Source of the DNA: Salimicrobium album
GTDB lineage: Bacteria > Bacillota > Bacilli > Bacillales > Halobacillaceae
Length of the DNA: 64,000 nt
Assembly: GCF_900107115.1 (NCBI RefSeq)
Contig: NZ_FNOS01000001.1
Span: forward strand, 62,001-126,000
Reading direction: 5' to 3'
A model generated the notes under the pieces. The model was given only the letters and a program-made list of their open reading frames with translations, made no database searches and was not told where the DNA came from. Positions 1 to 9,582 of this stretch are shown here, one piece after another. Positions within the stretch are counted from its first letter, which is position 1; every line of letters starts with the position of its first letter. Both the position numbers and the translations under genes were made by a program.

Positions 1-1434
1 GTACCGTTCAGGTACGTGTGTAAGATTAGCGCGGGTCACTTCTATAAAATAGCCGAATACTTTATTATATTTGATTTTCAAAGACCTGATCCCCGTCAGC
101 TCTTTTTCTCTTTTCTCTAAATCTGCAATCCATTTCTTCCCGTTAATCTGGGCATCCCGATATTCATCCAGACTTTCGGAATATCCGCTCTTAATAATGT
201 TCCCTTCACGGATAGTCAGTTTCGCATCCTCATGAACGCTGTTTTCAAGAAGCTGTGCAAGTTCCTCCATAGGATCCATTCGTTGAACAAACGTTTGAAT
301 AACTGACACTTCAAGGGTTGAGAGCGATGAAAGTATGGATGGGACTTTTTGTAAAGAACGCTTAAGCTGAAGCATATCTTTCGCGTTAATATTACCAAAA
401 GCGACTCTTCCTGCCAGACGCTCCAGGTCATAAACAGAAGTCAGGTCTTCCCGGAAGGCATCCCTGTATAAGAAATTATCCATGAAACCCTGAACGATTT
501 CCTGACGTTTCTGAATAAGTGATTCGTCAAGAAGAGGACGGTCAATCCATTTTTTCAAAAGCCTGGCTCCCATAGCTGTCACAGTGGAATCGATGACTGA
601 AAGCAGACTTCCTTTCTTTCCTTTCTTCATCAGTGTTTCTGTCAGTTCAAGATTTCTTTTGGAATACATATCCAGCCTCATGTAATCTTTTGTTTCAATG
701 TACTGGACGGGCTGCAGGTGACTCATCGCCCTTTTCTGGGTACGATTGATGTAATTGTATAATCTTCCGAACACGGGGGTGAGTTCTTCACTCAGATTTC
801 TGACAAGATGATGAGAATCCTCCGGGATATGTGTCTCCTCTTCGAAAGAGACGGTACAGTCCAGTTTTTCCCGCGCTTCTTTCTGTACATTTTCGGGAAT
901 TTCCCGGCTCATTACAATTTCTTTTACCGGCTGATGATACAGTTCGCCGATCAGAGAATGGGAATCTCTTCCGATATAAGAAGCGCTGGTCTCTCCCGTA
1001 GTAAGATCTGCATAACTTAACCCGAAGGAATGATCTTCGAGCAGGGAAACCGCTGCTAAAAAGTTGTTTTCTTTCTCTTCAAGCATCGAGCCTTCCATGA
1101 CTGTGCCTGGTGTAATGAGTTGGACTACCTCCCGTTTGACTACGCCTTTCGCCTGTTTCGGATCTTCCACCTGTTCGCATACGGCAATTTTGTGCCCTTT
1201 TTCCACGAGCTGTTTAATGTAATTTTCCGAAGAATGATATGGGACGCCGCACATTGGTATTTTATCACCGCCTCCGTCTCTTGCGGTAAGGGTGATTTCG
1301 AGTTCCTGAGCTGCCTTCAAAGCATCATCAAAAAACATTTCATAGAAATCTCCCAGTCTGAAGAACAGAAAAGAGTCTTTGTAATCAGCTTTTATTTTTA
1401 AATATTGTTGCATCATCGGGGTGTATGTAGACAT
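1..1434 (-). CDS. mutS: DNA mismatch repair protein MutS, N-terminal 478 residues (cut by window edge)
   Basis: MutS recognises base mismatches and small loops and recruits MutL. The visible part begins MSTYTPMMQQYLK and contains the mismatch-contacting Phe-x-Glu motif in DFYEMF near residue 35, followed by the connector and part of the lever/clamp domains. The reading frame is still open at position 1, so the ATPase half (Walker A, helix-turn-helix) lies outside the window. The ATG at 1434 follows a GGAGGA ribosome-binding site about 6 nt upstream. It is preceded by its own promoter and by the ricA terminator. In B. subtilis cotE lies between ymcA and mutS; here there is no room for it. Confidence 0.97.
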   Translation of the reverse strand, partial: MSTYTPMMQQYLKIKADYKDSFLFFRLGDFYEMFFDDALKAAQELEITLTARDGGGDKIPMCGVPYHSSENYIKQLVEKGHKIAVCEQVEDPKQAKGVVKREVVQLITPGTVMEGSMLEEKENNFLAAVSLLEDHSFGLSYADLTTGETSASYIGRDSHSLIGELYHQPVKEIVMSREIPENVQKEAREKLDCTVSFEEETHIPEDSHHLVRNLSEELTPVFGRLYNYINRTQKRAMSHLQPVQYIETKDYMRLDMYSKRNLELTETLMKKGKKGSLLSVIDSTVTAMGARLLKKWIDRPLLDESLIQKRQEIVQGFMDNFLYRDAFREDLTSVYDLERLAGRVAFGNINAKDMLQLKRSLQKVPSILSSLSTLEVSVIQTFVQRMDPMEELAQLLENSVHEDAKLTIREGNIIKSGYSESLDEYRDAQINGKKWIADLEKREKELTGIRSLKIKYNKVFGYFIEVTRANLTHVPERY

Positions 1435-1469
1435 ATATCTTCCTCCAGCACGTACTTATATTCGATCTA

Positions 1470-1498
1470 ATTATAGCATAGTTGTCATTTCCTTTAAA
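1470..1498 (-). promoter_or_regulatory. Sigma-A promoter for mutS
   Basis: On the minus strand there is a -35 TTTAAA, a 17-nt spacer and a -10 TATAAT preceded by TGC (extended -10). It sits about 36 nt upstream of the mutS ATG and downstream of the ricA terminator, so mutS can be expressed separately from miaB-ricA. Confidence 0.6.
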
Positions 1499-1583
1499 AA
1501 GGTCATTGTTTCGTATCCATCAGATATTTACAGTTTTTATTTTTATACTTTGGAGTTGCTACTAAGTAATTTTATGAAACAAC

Positions 1584-1620
1584 CACAAAAAAAGAAGTCC
1601 CGATTAAAGGACTTCTTTCT
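1584..1620 (-). terminator. Intrinsic terminator after ricA
   Basis: A perfect 10-bp stem (AAAGAAGTCC paired with GGACTTCTTT, loop 1601-1608) is followed on the minus strand by a run of T. It begins 3 nt after the ricA stop codon and separates miaB-ricA from mutS. Confidence 0.9.
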
Positions 1621-1622
1621 CT

Positions 1623-2042
1623 TTAACATCCGCCGCTTGCCTGCTTGGAGCCGGTCTCTCCGCTAAGGATATTCCCTCCGGTGGACTTGATCACTTCGTT
1701 CGTAACTTCTCTTGAGATGGTACGTGAAATCATTTGCAGCAGGTCATTCACTACTACCTGGGAATGCTTGAATTCCGCGACGACCGGAATTTCATCCAGT
1801 TCATCCTGAAGCCTGTCAATTTCTTTTTCCACTTTCTCAAGAGCTTCCGTTTTTCCGTAAGCCTGGAAATTCACCGCCTGCTTCTGAAGAGCTTTGATTT
1901 TCTTGATATACAGCTGTACTTTATCGTTTTCGTTAAGTTTCGCTTCCAGCTGCTTGAAGCGGTCGATCTCCTCCAGTTCGGAAATCATCTTCGCCAAATC
2001 TTTCGCTTCCCCGAGCACCTGTTCTCTAGTATATTCTGCCAT
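1623..2042 (-). CDS. ricA: RicA (YmcA), YlbF/YmcA-family regulator of RNA processing
   Basis: This 139-residue protein belongs to the YlbF/YmcA family. In B. subtilis RicA forms a complex with RicF and RicT that carries iron-sulfur clusters, interacts with RNase Y and is needed for mRNA maturation, biofilm formation, competence and sporulation. The sequence is largely helical (MAEYTREQV start) and ends in a C-terminal Cys that matches the cysteine-bearing tail of RicA proteins. Its ATG overlaps the miaB stop as TAATG, so it is translationally coupled to miaB. An upstream in-frame extension exists inside miaB but has no homology support. RNase Y (rny) lies 2.7 kb upstream in the same cluster. 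Confidence 0.9.
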   Translation of the reverse strand: MAEYTREQVLGEAKDLAKMISELEEIDRFKQLEAKLNENDKVQLYIKKIKALQKQAVNFQAYGKTEALEKVEKEIDRLQDELDEIPVVAEFKHSQVVVNDLLQMISRTISREVTNEVIKSTGGNILSGETGSKQASGGC

Positions 2043-3598
2043 TATTCTTTCACTCCTACTGTTGTCTCTGCCATTTCGCCATCCAGAGACCAAGTTTTTG
2101 CTTTCGTGATCCTTACGGGTACAATGTTTCCAATAGCGGACTCAGGACCTATAAAGTTAACGAGCTTATTCCTTTTCGTGTAGCCTGCGAGAACGTCCGG
2201 GTTATTTTTACTTTCCCCTTCAACGAGGACGTGAACTATTTCATTTTCGTACGTTTCCATCGTTTCTCTGGCCTGTTTATTGATAAGAGCATTCAGACGC
2301 TGAAGACGCTCTTTTTTCTCTTCCATAGAAACTTTATCGCGCATTTTAGCTGCAGGCGTGTTCTCTCTCGGTGAAAAGATGAACGTGTAAGCCGCTTCAA
2401 AGCCTACTTCTTCCACAAGGGAAAGAGTTTCCTGGAACTGTTCTTCCGTTTCGTTCGGAAAGCCTACGATAATGTCCGTCGTCAGTGTGGCATCTGGCAT
2501 GGCCGCCCGGATCTTCCGTACGAGTTCCATGTAGTCTTCGCGGGAATATTTTCTTCCCATTATCTTCAGAACGTCACTGCTTCCGGACTGGACAGGCAGG
2601 TGGATATGATCCAGCATGTTGCCTCCCTTGGCCAATACCTCAATGAGACGGTCGTCGAAGTCCCTCGGGTGGGAGGTCGTGAATCTGACTCTCGGTATAT
2701 CGATTTTGTGAAGGTCATCCATCAGATCTCCGAGCCCATAATCCAGATCGAGATCTTTCCCGTAGGCGTTGACGTTCTGTCCGAGCAGCGTCACTTCCTT
2801 ATACCCCTGGGCTGCGAGATGCCGCACCTCCTGGATGATATCTTCGGGGAGGCGGCTTCTTTCTTTGCCGCGTGTATAAGGGACGATGCAATATGTACAG
2901 AATTTGTCGCATCCATACATTACGTTAACCCAGGCTTTAATTTTACCTTTTCTGGAACGGGGGAGGTTTTCGATAATATCCCCTTCTTTGGACCATACAT
3001 CTATGACCATTTCCTTGCTGAACATCGCTTCCTTCAACAACTCAGGTATTTTGTGAATGTTATGGGTACCGAAAATCATATCGATGAATGGGTGTTTCTG
3101 TAAAATACGGTTAACAACCCCTTCTTCCTGTGCCATACAGCCGCACACACCGAGGATAAGATCGGGATTCTCACGCTTCAGCGATTTCAAGTGACCGATT
3201 TCGCCGAAAACTTTGTTCTCTGCATTTTCACGGATCGCACACGTATTCAGAAGAATGATGTCCGCTTCCTCCGCCTGTTTCGTCGGTTCATATCCCATCG
3301 TCTCAAAAATTCCCGCCATGACTTCGGTGTCGTGTTCGTTCATCTGGCATCCGTAAGTACGAATTAAATACTTCCGGTCTTCCCCGACTCCCTCCATTTC
3401 CTCAGGAATCGTGAAATCATAATGAACATCAACATCTTTTTTGCGTCGGCGCTGGGCGTCCCTCATGTTCGGGGGCTGGTATGTCGTTTCGAAATATTTC
3501 ATGAATTCATCCGTGCTTTTATCTTTAATCCGCTCAAGATTGTTTTTCGGATCTTTCTGTCGAACCTGATCCATCTCTTTTCTTTGTTGTTCGTTCAT
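2042..3598 (-). CDS. miaB: tRNA-2-methylthio-N6-dimethylallyladenosine synthase MiaB
   Basis: MiaB is a radical-SAM methylthiotransferase that converts i6A37 to ms2i6A37 in tRNAs reading UNN codons. The sequence shows the N-terminal UPF0004 domain with its cluster-binding cysteines (YGCQMNEHD, then [12 protein letters not shown] and GVCGCMAQ), the radical SAM CxxxCxxC motif in [15 protein letters not shown], and a C-terminal TRAM domain. The length of 518 residues is normal. The start is the ATG at 3598, 8 nt after a GGGG-type ribosome-binding site, rather than an upstream start that would add eight residues. It has its own promoter and is coupled to ricA. Confidence 0.97.
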   Translation of the reverse strand: MNEQQRKEMDQVRQKDPKNNLERIKDKSTDEFMKYFETTYQPPNMRDAQRRRKKDVDVHYDFTIPEEMEGVGEDRKYLIRTYGCQMNEHDTEVMAGIFETMGYEPTKQAEEADIILLNTCAIRENAENKVFGEIGHLKSLKRENPDLILGVCGCMAQEEGVVNRILQKHPFIDMIFGTHNIHKIPELLKEAMFSKEMVIDVWSKEGDIIENLPRSRKGKIKAWVNVMYGCDKFCTYCIVPYTRGKERSRLPEDIIQEVRHLAAQGYKEVTLLGQNVNAYGKDLDLDYGLGDLMDDLHKIDIPRVRFTTSHPRDFDDRLIEVLAKGGNMLDHIHLPVQSGSSDVLKIMGRKYSREDYMELVRKIRAAMPDATLTTDIIVGFPNETEEQFQETLSLVEEVGFEAAYTFIFSPRENTPAAKMRDKVSMEEKKERLQRLNALINKQARETMETYENEIVHVLVEGESKNNPDVLAGYTKRNKLVNFIGPESAIGNIVPVRITKAKTWSLDGEMAETTVGVKE

Positions 3599-3634
3599 AA
3601 TTATCCCCTTTCCACCGTGCAAATCAACTACATA

Positions 3635-3663
3635 ATTATAACAGGTTTTTCAAGATATGATAA
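3635..3663 (-). promoter_or_regulatory. Sigma-A promoter for miaB-ricA
   Basis: There is a consensus -10 TATAAT (3635-3640), a 17-nt spacer and a -35 TTATCA (3658-3663), about 37 nt upstream of the miaB ATG. The rest of the 3664-3849 spacer holds no convincing gene. In Bacillus, spoVS and often tdh/kbl occupy this slot. Confidence 0.7.
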
Positions 3664-3849
3664 GCGACTATAATTAGATGGTGCAAAAAGCGACAGAAAT
3701 ACAAAAGGAACTGGATCTTCGCCTCGAAAACAGCCCGGGTGGAAATGAACGGACACTACACCTTTTTCTTCAGGTACGGCACGATTGTAACATCCACTGC
3801 AAAAGCTGCTTTCTTCCATCGTGAGGGAATAATTTTAATTATTCAAGTT

Positions 3850-4647
3850 TCAACTGAAGAACGGGTGATCATCATTTATCATAATACGTCTGATCTTTTT
3901 AGCTTTCCCAGTTTTTTCGTCCACGTCCACGACGACCCCACTGAGCTGCGTCCGTCCGTCCTTAGGTACTTCGAATCTCACCGGAAGCTGTGTCAGAAAC
4001 CGTTTCATTACAGCCTCTCTTTCCATTCCGAGAATACCGTCATAAGGTCCCGTCATTCCGACATCCGAAATGTAAGCGGTTCCTTGAGGAAGAATGCGTT
4101 CATCTGCCGTCTGTACGTGGGTATGGGTTCCTACGTTAACGCTTACTCTTCCGTCTACATACCAGCCCATAGCCTGCTTTTCACTGGTAGCTTCCGCATG
4201 AAAATCGAGGAATATGATATTCGTTCTTTTTTTCGCTTCGTTAATCAGTTCATCTATTTTCCGGAAAGGATCATCCAGAGGAGCCATGAACGTACGAGCC
4301 TGGAGGTTGATCACCGCAACTTCCGCATGAGGCGTTTTGATGAATGCCAGTCCTTTCCCGGGAGTACCTTCGGGCATGTTGGCAGGTCTCACCAGATAAT
4401 CAGCGTCATCTATAAATTCAAAAATCTCCTTTTTATCCCAGGCATGGTTTCCCAGTGTGACTGCCTGAGCTCCCTTCTCAAGGAAACGTCTGTAGATCTT
4501 TTCATTGATCCCTTTACCGGATGCTGCATTCTCCCCGTTTATCACGGTCATTGTAGGCTGATATTTCTGCTTAAGTTTCGGCAAATATGTATCTATCATC
4601 TCCCGGCCCGGAGAACCTACAACATCTCCTATAAACATTATTCTCAT
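3850..4647 (-). CDS. ymdB: YmdB metallophosphoesterase (2',3'-cyclic nucleotide phosphodiesterase)
   Basis: YmdB is a di-metal phosphodiesterase that affects biofilm formation and motility switching in B. subtilis. The conserved metal-site blocks are all present: GDVVGSPGR at the N-terminus, NGENAASGKG, GNHAWDKKE, DFHAEATSEK and GTHTHVQTADE. The length of 265 residues matches the family. The start MRIMFIGDVVG at 4647 is preferred; the upstream in-frame stretch runs through the rny terminator and has no family similarity. It lies directly downstream of rny, as in B. subtilis. Confidence 0.95.
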   Translation of the reverse strand: MRIMFIGDVVGSPGREMIDTYLPKLKQKYQPTMTVINGENAASGKGINEKIYRRFLEKGAQAVTLGNHAWDKKEIFEFIDDADYLVRPANMPEGTPGKGLAFIKTPHAEVAVINLQARTFMAPLDDPFRKIDELINEAKKRTNIIFLDFHAEATSEKQAMGWYVDGRVSVNVGTHTHVQTADERILPQGTAYISDVGMTGPYDGILGMEREAVMKRFLTQLPVRFEVPKDGRTQLSGVVVDVDEKTGKAKKIRRIMINDDHPFFS

Positions 4648-4683
4648 CTTCCCACTCCTATCTTCCAAGTTTAAGGTTAAACA

Positions 4684-4712
4684 TAAAGAAAAGCGGCAAG
4701 AGCCGCTTTTCC
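4684..4712 (-). terminator. Hairpin terminator between rny and ymdB
   Basis: A 9-bp stem (AAAAGCGGC with GCCGCTTTT, 4-nt loop) begins six nt after the rny stop and is followed by a short T-rich tail on the minus strand. It probably gives partial termination, reducing ymdB relative to rny. Confidence 0.75.
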
Positions 4713-4717
4713 CAGGT

Positions 4718-6280
4718 TTATTTTGCATACTCTACTGAGCGTGTCTCCCGAATCACGGTGACTTTGATATGCCCAGGGTAATTCAGTTCATCTTCTATAC
4801 GGCCACGAATATTTCTGGCCAGTTTCGTTGCCTCTAAATCATCAATTTCATCAGGGCTTACCATGATTCTGATTTCACGACCGGCCTGAATTGCAAAAGA
4901 TTTTTCTACACCATCATATGATTCCGAAATTTCTTCCAGTCTTTCCAATCGTTTAACGTAGTTTTCCAGAGTCTCGCTTCTTGCTCCGGGTCTTGCGGCA
5001 GACAATGCATCTGCAGCCGCTACCAGTACCGAGATGATCGAAGTAGGTTCTTCATCTCCATGGTGTGAAGCGATAGCATTGATCACTGTGTCGTTTTCCT
5101 TATATTTCACTGCGAGTTCCTTACCGATTTCCACGTGACTTCCTTCCACTTCATGGTCGATCGCTTTACCGATGTCATGAAGAAGACCGGCACGTTTCGC
5201 AAGCGTCACGTCTTCACCGAGCTCGGCAGCCATAAGGCCGGATAAATGCGCCACTTCCGTCGAGTGTTTCAAAACATTCTGACCGTAACTGGTACGATAC
5301 TTCAGACGTCCGAGAACTTTAACCAGGTCCGGATGAAGACCGTGGACACCTACTTCAAAGGTTGTCTCTTCACCGATTTCCCGAATGTAGTCGTCTATTT
5401 CTCTTCTCGATTTCTCGACCATTTCCTCGATACGGGCCGGATGGATACGACCATCCTGTACGAGTTTTTCAAGAGAAATACGTGCAATTTCACGGCGTAC
5501 CGGATCGAACCCTGAAAGAATAACCGCTTCCGGTGTATCGTCTATAATCAGATCGATTCCTGTAAGGGTCTCCAGTGTCCGGATATTCCTTCCTTCTCTC
5601 CCGATGATTCTGCCTTTCATTTCATCGTTAGGAAGATTTACGACAGATACCGTAGTTTCAGCTACATGATCGGCAGCACAGCGCTGCATAGCCAGGGAAA
5701 GAATGTTTTTCGCCTTCTTATCGGCCTCTTCTTTCGCCTTATTCTCAGCTTCCTTAACCATGAGCGAAGTTTCGTGGGAAAGATCATTTTCCACACGATC
5801 CAGGATTACCTGTTTTGCCTGATCCGCAGTCAGACCCGATATACGTTCAAGCTCCGACTGCTGTTTCTCCACGAGCTGATGCATATCCTTTTCTTCCTGT
5901 TCCAGCTGTGTCTGTCTCTCACCCAGCATATCCTCTTTCTTCTCTACAGAAAGTTCACGCTGATCGAGAGTGACACTCTTACGGTCCAGGTTCTCTTCTT
6001 TCTGGTTCAAACGATTTTCAAACTTTTGCAGTTCCGTACGCCGTTCCCTTATCTCATTTTCCGCTTCCTGACGAAACGCCTGATTCTCTTCTTTCGCTTC
6101 CAGAAGAGCCTCTTTTTTAGCTGATTCTGCATTCCTTCGACCTTCTTCAACAATTTGCTTCGCAAGACCCTCTGCGCTCGAAATCTTCGCTTCGGCAATC
6201 GACTTCCGGACGAAATAACCTGCAGCCAATCCGATGATCAGGGCAAGCAAGATGAAGATGATCGTGGATACAATACCCAT
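4718..6280 (-). CDS. rny: Ribonuclease Y
   Basis: RNase Y is the membrane-anchored endoribonuclease that starts bulk mRNA decay in Bacillota. It has an N-terminal transmembrane segment (residues about 4-24), a long charged coiled coil (about 30-200), a KH domain with the [12 protein letters not shown] loop, and an HD domain with the catalytic HD pair in [12 protein letters not shown]. The length is the canonical 520 residues. The ATG follows GAGGAGGTG. It has its own consensus promoter upstream and a weak terminator before ymdB. RicA, which acts with RNase Y, is encoded downstream in the same cluster. Confidence 0.98.
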   Translation of the reverse strand: MGIVSTIIFILLALIIGLAAGYFVRKSIAEAKISSAEGLAKQIVEEGRRNAESAKKEALLEAKEENQAFRQEAENEIRERRTELQKFENRLNQKEENLDRKSVTLDQRELSVEKKEDMLGERQTQLEQEEKDMHQLVEKQQSELERISGLTADQAKQVILDRVENDLSHETSLMVKEAENKAKEEADKKAKNILSLAMQRCAADHVAETTVSVVNLPNDEMKGRIIGREGRNIRTLETLTGIDLIIDDTPEAVILSGFDPVRREIARISLEKLVQDGRIHPARIEEMVEKSRREIDDYIREIGEETTFEVGVHGLHPDLVKVLGRLKYRTSYGQNVLKHSTEVAHLSGLMAAELGEDVTLAKRAGLLHDIGKAIDHEVEGSHVEIGKELAVKYKENDTVINAIASHHGDEEPTSIISVLVAAADALSAARPGARSETLENYVKRLERLEEISESYDGVEKSFAIQAGREIRIMVSPDEIDDLEATKLARNIRGRIEDELNYPGHIKVTVIRETRSVEYAK

Positions 6281-6390
6281 AGTTTCACCTCCTCGTGCTT
6301 CTAGAGCCCATTATTAGTTTTAACCATCATTACTTTTTTGTCTGTTTCGTATCGAAATCATAAGTAACATAAATGGAATGATACACGTCT

Positions 6391-6419
6391 ATTTTATGCC
6401 TGCCTATAAAGGATGTCAA
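6391..6419 (-). promoter_or_regulatory. Strong sigma-A promoter for rny-ymdB
   Basis: There is a perfect -35 TTGACA (6414-6419), a 17-nt spacer and a -10 TAAAAT (6391-6396), giving a 5' leader of roughly 100 nt before the rny ATG. Confidence 0.85.
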
Positions 6420-6427
6420 GATAGTAC

Positions 6428-6460
6428 AATAAAAGCAGGACTCTGTGGAGTCCTGCTTTG
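6428..6460 (-). terminator. Intrinsic terminator after recA
   Basis: An 11-bp stem (AAAGCAGGACT with AGTCCTGCTTT, 6-nt loop) starts about 3 nt after the recA stop and continues on the minus strand into a TTTTATT tail. Confidence 0.9.
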
Positions 6461-6462
6461 TA

Positions 6463-7515
6463 TTAAACGTCCAGTGATTCCTGATCTTCCTCGGAGGATT
6501 TCTCCTCTTTTTCAGGCGCACTGTTCTCTTCGTCCATGCCATAGTGCTCACGGATCAGACGTTTCAGCTCACTGTAAACTTCCGCGTTCTCTTTCAGATA
6601 CTGCTTCGCATTTTCGCGGCCCTGTCCCAGACGATCACCGTTATAAGAGTACCAGGAACCGCTCTTATTGATGAGATCGAGTTCCGTAGCTATATCCACG
6701 AGCTCTCCTTCACGGGAAATACCTTCCCCGTACATGATATCCACTTCCGCTTTACGGAAAGGAGGAGCCACTTTGTTTTTGACCACTTTAATTCTCGTTT
6801 TATTACCTATCATATCGTTCCCCTGTTTCAGCGTTTCCGCCCGGCGTACTTCCAGACGTACGGAGGAATAGAACTTAAGGGCACGACCGCCCGGTGTCGT
6901 TTCCGGACTTCCGAACATTACACCCACTTTTTCACGGATCTGGTTAATGAAAACAGCTGTCGTGTTCGATTTACTGATAGCTCCCGAAAGTTTACGAAGG
7001 GCCTGGGACATGAGTCGCGCCTGGAGTCCCACGTGTGCATCTCCCATTTCACCTTCGATTTCCGCTTTCGGTACCAGTGCTGCTACCGAGTCGACTACAA
7101 TCATATCTACTGCACCGCTGCGTACCAGTGCCTCCGCAATTTCAAGTGCCTGTTCCCCGGTATCAGGCTGGGAGAGGAGCAGCTCTTCAACGTCTACTCC
7201 AAGAGCTTTGGCGTACGTAGGATCGAGAGCATGCTCGGCATCGATGAAAGCCGCCTGCCCTCCTGCAGCCTGAGCCTCTGCGATAGCGTGCAGAGCCACG
7301 GTGGTTTTACCGGAAGATTCCGGTCCGTAAATTTCCACGATTCTTCCGCGCGGGTATCCGCCCACTCCGAGAGCGACATCCAGAGCGAGTGATCCACTCG
7401 GAACGGTACTTATACGGCGACCGGCCTGATCCCCCATTTTCATAATCGATCCTTTACCGAACTGCTTCTCTATCTGTCTTAACGCCGAATCTAAGGCTTG
7501 TTTGCGTTCACTCAT
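6463..7515 (-). CDS. recA: Recombinase RecA
   Basis: RecA catalyses strand exchange and triggers LexA self-cleavage in the SOS response. The 350-residue protein contains the Walker A motif GPESSGKTT at residues 64-72, the Walker B region [10 protein letters not shown], the L1/L2 DNA-binding loops and an acidic C-terminal tail. The ATG at 7515 lies about 7 nt from the GGGG of the ribosome-binding site and is preferred to an adjacent in-frame TTG. A consensus promoter and a LexA-like box lie directly upstream, and a strong terminator follows, so recA is a single SOS-regulated unit. Confidence 0.99.
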   Translation of the reverse strand: MSERKQALDSALRQIEKQFGKGSIMKMGDQAGRRISTVPSGSLALDVALGVGGYPRGRIVEIYGPESSGKTTVALHAIAEAQAAGGQAAFIDAEHALDPTYAKALGVDVEELLLSQPDTGEQALEIAEALVRSGAVDMIVVDSVAALVPKAEIEGEMGDAHVGLQARLMSQALRKLSGAISKSNTTAVFINQIREKVGVMFGSPETTPGGRALKFYSSVRLEVRRAETLKQGNDMIGNKTRIKVVKNKVAPPFRKAEVDIMYGEGISREGELVDIATELDLINKSGSWYSYNGDRLGQGRENAKQYLKENAEVYSELKRLIREHYGMDEENSAPEKEEKSSEEDQESLDV

Positions 7516-7544
7516 CAAATTCCCCTTTCCTCTTTTCTATACCC

Positions 7545-7573
7545 ATCATAACTCTTTTCAGTCTGTTTGCCAA
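7545..7573 (-). promoter_or_regulatory. Sigma-A promoter for recA
   Basis: There is a -35 TTGGCA (7568-7573), a 17-nt spacer and a -10 TATGAT (7545-7550), about 30 nt upstream of the recA ATG. Confidence 0.8.
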
Positions 7574-7581
7574 CTAAAACG

Positions 7582-7595
7582 CGAATAAATGTTCC
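7582..7595. promoter_or_regulatory. LexA (DinR) operator upstream of recA
   Basis: The + strand reads CGAATAAATGTTCC, matching the Bacillus LexA box CGAACRNRYGTTYC at all but one position (T for C in the first half-site). It lies 8 bp upstream of the recA -35 element, a place where LexA could block RNA polymerase. The assignment rests on motif match and position. Confidence 0.75.
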
Positions 7596-7602
7596 CGTTT
7601 TT

Positions 7603-7667
7603 TTAAGACAAAAACATATAGAAAACGAGGAAATCTGAAGGAGAAAATCCTGTTTCTATATGTTTTT
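7603..7667 (-). terminator. Long hairpin terminator after cinA
   Basis: A 15-bp perfect inverted repeat (arms 7610-7624 and 7653-7667), with inner pairing AGGA/TCCT, is followed on the minus strand by TTTTTGTCTT. The outer arms contain ACATATAG/CTATATGT, as does the nupQ terminator at 14829-14864. Confidence 0.75.
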
Positions 7668-7672
7668 CGTTC

Positions 7673-8926
7673 TTAAACCCCATTATTCAATGTGTGGAAT
7701 AAAAGTTGATATGCTTTTTTTACTGCTTTGTTCTGTACCTGCTCCCTTGATCCCTGGAGATGTATAAAACGGTGCCACGCTCTGTCTTCCCCTATTTTCA
7801 CGCCTATATAAACGCTTCCGGGATCCTGGTTTTCACTCTTGGAGGGGCCGGCCACTCCCGTAAAACTTATGCCCACGTTGGAGTTGAAAATATGCTGCGC
7901 CCTTTCGGCCATAGCTTCTGCGCATTCGGCACTGATCGTTCCGTAACGGTTCGTCACGTAAGGAGAAACGCCGAGGGCTTTTTCTTTCGCTTCTTTGGTG
8001 TAGGAGACCATTCCTCCTGTACAGACTCCAGAGGCCCCAGGGAGACTGATCATCTGATTGATGAACTGCCCCCCTGTTAAACTCTCAGCAGCCGATATTG
8101 TCCATCCACGTTCCTTCAGGAGTTCAAACACTTTCTGTTCGATAGTGATGTCATCACTGCCGTAGTAGTAGTCCCCGACTATTTCGAGAATACGCTCCCT
8201 TTCTTTTGCAAGGAGGTCATCCGCTTCTTCTAATGAAGCTCCGGAGGCCGTCAGACGGACACCCACTTCCCCGAGGGAAGCCAGCGGGGCGATAGTAGGG
8301 TTGGTCTGATTACTGATACGTTCCGAAAGAAGGTCTTCAAGAGCCGATTCCCCTATCCCGATGAACCTGAGCATTTCGGATTTGATTTCTGTACTCAGCA
8401 CGTATCTCTCCCTGAGATATGGGAATACACCATCTCTCATCAGCTGCTTCATCTCTACCGGAACGCCGGGGAGAAAGACCCACACTCTGCCTTCGTGTTC
8501 CACAATCTGCCCGGGAGCCATCCCCTCTTCATTAGTAAGTATATGCGCCTGTTCAAATACCTGAGCCTGTTTATAATTATTCGATGTCATCGATTGACGA
8601 TTTTTCTTATAAAAGTTCTCTATTTTTTCTTTTGCTGTCTCATCCGTCCGAAATGGCTGGCGAAAAAGAGTGTTTACCGCTTCTTTCGTAAGATCATCTT
8701 CGGTAGGACCGAGTCCTCCGGTCACTATGATGAGATTAGAACGATCATGGGCCGTACGGAAAAGAGCAGCCAGCCGGTCCTGATTATCTCCGGCGGCCGT
8801 ATGATAATACACTGATATTCCGTGAAAGGCCAGCTGCTCGGAGATCCACTGCGCATTAGTATTTGCAATCTGACCGAGAAGCAGTTCTGTTCCCACACCT
8901 ATTATTTCCGATTTCCACTGTGTCAT
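7673..8926 (-). CDS. cinA: CinA family protein (competence/damage-inducible, nicotinamide-nucleotide amidase type)
   Basis: CinA has an N-terminal MoaB/MogA-like domain (EIIGVGTELLLGQIANTNAQ, then VTGGLGPTEDDLTKEA) and a C-terminal NMN deamidase-type domain with AAESLTGGQF and FTGVAGPS. The length of 417 residues is that of the two-domain form. In Bacillus the gene precedes recA and is competence-induced; the C-domain recycles nicotinamide mononucleotide in characterised homologues. The ATG at 8926 overlaps the pgsA stop as ATGA. A terminator separates it from recA, so here recA does not depend on read-through from cinA. Confidence 0.95.
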   Translation of the reverse strand: MTQWKSEIIGVGTELLLGQIANTNAQWISEQLAFHGISVYYHTAAGDNQDRLAALFRTAHDRSNLIIVTGGLGPTEDDLTKEAVNTLFRQPFRTDETAKEKIENFYKKNRQSMTSNNYKQAQVFEQAHILTNEEGMAPGQIVEHEGRVWVFLPGVPVEMKQLMRDGVFPYLRERYVLSTEIKSEMLRFIGIGESALEDLLSERISNQTNPTIAPLASLGEVGVRLTASGASLEEADDLLAKERERILEIVGDYYYGSDDITIEQKVFELLKERGWTISAAESLTGGQFINQMISLPGASGVCTGGMVSYTKEAKEKALGVSPYVTNRYGTISAECAEAMAERAQHIFNSNVGISFTGVAGPSKSENQDPGSVYIGVKIGEDRAWHRFIHLQGSREQVQNKAVKKAYQLLFHTLNNGV

Positions 8927-9501
8927 TTGGAATCCCTCATTACATGCCAGTTTTTCTTAAAGTAATCATATCCTGAGTAAGCCGTAATAATCATAGCCAG
9001 GTATAGGGCGATGATACCGAGAGGAAGCCCGACGAACGCAAAGGGAAAATTGTGCAGAAGCATCAAAGATACTGCTACAATCTGAATCCACGTTTTCAGC
9101 TTGCCCATCTGACTTGCAGCAAGAACCGAACCTTCCCCGGCAGCGACCAGACGGAGACCCGTTACTGCGAATTCCCGGCTGATGATTATAATAACGATCC
9201 AGGCAGGTGCAATTCCTGCTTCCACGAGAACTATGAGAGCCGCACTCACCAGCAGTTTGTCGGCGAGAGGGTCAAGAAATTTCCCGAGATTGGTTACGAG
9301 ATTATATTTACGGGCTATGTAACCGTCCACCCAGTCCGTGGTGGAAGCGATTATAAATAAGATCGCCCCCAGAAGATGGGATACCGGCAGTTCTCTTTCT
9401 CCCATATCGAATGATCCCCAGCCGAACGGGACGGAAACCAGAATAATGAAAATCGGGATCATTAAAATACGGGCTAACGTAATTTTATTGGGCAAATTCA
9501 T
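8923..9501 (-). CDS. pgsA: CDP-diacylglycerol--glycerol-3-phosphate 3-phosphatidyltransferase
   Basis: PgsA makes phosphatidylglycerol-phosphate, the committed step to anionic phospholipids, at the membrane. The CDP-alcohol phosphotransferase signature is complete: the D..DG..AR block in DWVDGYIARKYN, followed by G...D...D in NLGKFLDPLADK. Several transmembrane helices are evident. The 192-residue start MNLPNKITLARI at 9501 follows AAAGGAGT; longer in-frame starts add an unlikely Cys-rich extension. It is coupled to cinA downstream. Confidence 0.96.
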   Translation of the reverse strand: MNLPNKITLARILMIPIFIILVSVPFGWGSFDMGERELPVSHLLGAILFIIASTTDWVDGYIARKYNLVTNLGKFLDPLADKLLVSAALIVLVEAGIAPAWIVIIIISREFAVTGLRLVAAGEGSVLAASQMGKLKTWIQIVAVSLMLLHNFPFAFVGLPLGIIALYLAMIITAYSGYDYFKKNWHVMRDSK

Positions 9502-9582
9502 ACAAATACTCCTTTTCTGCCCAGTACGAGTACACGCCACCGGACAGTAAAATTTTATAAATACCGTTCGTGTCACCTACTA

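Noticed and set aside
3628-3819. 63-codon minus-strand frame between ymdB and miaB
   Set aside because: No ribosome-binding site, no similarity to SpoVS or any family I know, and it overlaps the miaB promoter.
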